Source: Cristatella mucedo (lineage: Eukaryota; Bryozoa; Phylactolaemata; Cristatellidae). From it: DNA of 64,000 nt. The DNA lies in the NCBI GenBank assembly GCA_009760855.2, contig WPIO01000104.1, positions 1,335,001 to 1,399,000 of the forward strand, read 5' to 3'. The notes beneath the pieces are model-generated. The model was not told where the DNA came from. It worked only from the letters and a program-made list of their open reading frames with translations, and did no database searches. The position numbers and the translations under genes were made by a program. Positions 62,880-64,000 of this stretch are shown piece after piece. Every line of letters begins with the position of its first letter. Position 1 is the stretch's first letter.

Positions 62880-63570
62880 ATGTATGCATGTATGTATGTA
62901 TGTATGTATGTATGTATGTATGTATATATGTGTGTATCTCCGTTTGCTACTCCAAAAAGCCACAAAGGATATGTGGGTGTTACGCAGGAGAGTTTTGTAT
63001 AGCGCACTCACAGCCTGAGCGGCTTTTGGTACGCATTCGGTAGCCTACAGACTTCATCTCGCGAAACAAAGAGAAAGTGGGAAGCATAGCAGAGTCAGGA
63101 GAGCAGCTGAGGTAGTGAGTAGCATGGACGTAGCAGCTGAGGACGGCTGGAAAGGATGAACCATAGTCCACAGAAGGAGAGTATTTGTCGTTGCTTAAGA
63201 ATTGTGGAAGCGAGTTCCACAGTCCAGGGCCCGCAGAGCTAAAGCTTCTGTCGCCAACTGTCTTTGAGCGGAGGAATGGAACAGCTAATTTATTTTCCAT
63301 GCACGACCTGAGAGCACGACGAGGCTGAAACTGGTGTAGCAGTTCAGCTAGCTATGGATGAGCCAAGCTGCTCCGGGCCTTGTAGGTTAGCATAAGAACT
63401 TTGCTCTGTATCCATTGATCAACCCGCAGCCAACCTAGCTCTTTTAGCAAAGGAAACACGAGGTCAAACCTCTGGGACTCGAAGATTAGCCTACAAGCTT
63501 GCAGCCTACAAGCAGAAATCCCGTAGTGGGCTGGCGTGTTTGCTGGCTGTGTCGGCCTGTACATTTACCT
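62880..63570 (-). mobile_element. Family B LINE 3' part with (TACA)n tail
   Basis: Minus-strand RT C terminus: LLKELGWLRVDQWIQSKVL (63450-63395), then VPFLRSKTVGDRSFSSAG and LWNSLPQFLS (63290-63190), a stop near 62980, and a 3' end finishing in a (TACA)n tail (62881-62930 on this strand tgta repeats). CR1/L2-like but distinct from family A. Confidence 0.8.
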
Positions 63571-63621
63571 GCTCAGTTGGACTACAGGCATAGAAGCCAA
63601 TTTAAATGCAAAAACCTTAAT

Positions 63622-63770
63622 GTATTTGTACAGTGCCCCAAGAAAACTCTCCATTCAGGTGCTTCACACACTTGCCTCGGGGCTCGAGCCGACGACCTTG
63701 TTCTTGTTCTTGCCAGATCTTGTTCCGGGCGAGCACCTTAACCGCTGGACCAAACCAGCTCGGCTAATTT
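63622..63770 (-). mobile_element. SINE2 copy
   Basis: Reversed: agtgccccaagaaaactc tail, ctcgagccgac B-box complement, gagcaccttaaccgctggac A-box complement, accaaaccagctcggct head. An extra ttcttgttcttg expansion lies in the middle. Confidence 0.75.
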
Positions 63771-63838
63771 GCAAGTCACGGTGACTATTGAAAGTCTGCA
63801 TCCCTCGTCGCTGTAAAGCAGACTTCACTGCGCTTTGG

Positions 63839-64000
63839 ATGCGGACTCGTCACTTCCGCCGTCCGCTACTGTCGGCACACCTGTGTGCACCGGTGCTGCG
63901 CGTACAGGTGGCTAGCCGCGGTTTCGTCGCTCAGACAGATTCGCCGGGCGCCGGGTCAGACTGGCACCGCCACGAGCAGCGTGCGGCGAATGCGGCTGGA
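63839..64000 (+). CDS. Start of an unidentified protein with mitochondrial-presequence-like N terminus (partial)
   Basis: Open frame of 54 codons from ATG 63839 to the window end, with an in-frame TGA upstream at 63782. The first 30 residues have Arg and His with no acidic residue (begins MRTRHFRRPLLSAHL) and reach ASRGFVAQ, which resembles a presequence cleavage region; then comes SDWHRHEQRAANAAG. The local sequence is CpG-rich compared with its flank. A donor (CAG|GTGGCT) lies at 63907 and could shorten the exon. I do not recognise the mature protein. Mitochondrial import is inferred only from composition. Confidence 0.4.
   Translation, partial: MRTRHFRRPLLSAHLCAPVLRVQVASRGFVAQTDSPGAGSDWHRHEQRAANAAG

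Overview
The window is nuclear DNA from a multicellular animal. It holds two long multi-exon protein genes with GT-AG introns, a decayed RING/B-box/coiled-coil plus beta-propeller gene family, non-LTR retrotransposons of CR1/L2 type, tRNA-derived SINEs, and many long (GA)n/(CT)n and (CAG)n tracts. A dynein-2 subunit gene means the organism makes cilia. I cannot name the taxon; the repeat style and short-to-medium introns fit an invertebrate such as a flatworm, another lophotrochozoan or a sponge, but nothing here decides it.

Layout. 0.5-16.4 kb (minus): DYNC2I1/WDR60, dynein-2 intermediate chain 1. I could place 19 exons with matching splice phases giving one 1352-residue frame. 16.4-22.3 kb: spacer with a (CAG)21 tract, a GA-rich block, a SINE nested in a LINE tail, a CpG-rich block and LINE/SINE fragments. 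22.3-32.9 kb (minus): NOP9, a Pumilio-like ribosome-biogenesis protein, 10 exons and 684 residues; its largest intron carries LINE pieces. 33-35.7 kb: mostly unassigned, with a 20-bp tandem repeat and an LTR-like segment. 35.8-57.4 kb (minus): three paralogous beta-propeller terminal exons (35.8-36.7, 47.2-48.0, 56.5-57.4 kb) and one RING/B-box/coiled-coil exon (43.8-44.9 kb), separated by LINE copies; only the 47-kb propeller exon is open throughout. 52.3-53.1 kb: a small segment bounded by CCCGGGTTACC palindromes, with fragments of coding sequence. 58.7-60.5 kb (plus): the best LINE reverse transcriptase copy, killed by two stop codons. 63.8-64.0 kb (plus): start of an open frame with a mitochondrial-presequence-like N terminus, cut by the window end.

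No shared function links DYNC2I1 (ciliary retrograde transport) and NOP9 (nucleolar); they are same-strand neighbours. Both are free of frameshifts over 29 exons, so the frameshifts in the RING/propeller copies are more likely real decay than sequencing error. Two LINE families can be told apart by their 3' tails, (TTA)n and (TACA)n, and one SINE family ends in the same 3' sequence as the (TTA)n family, implying it uses that LINE's machinery.
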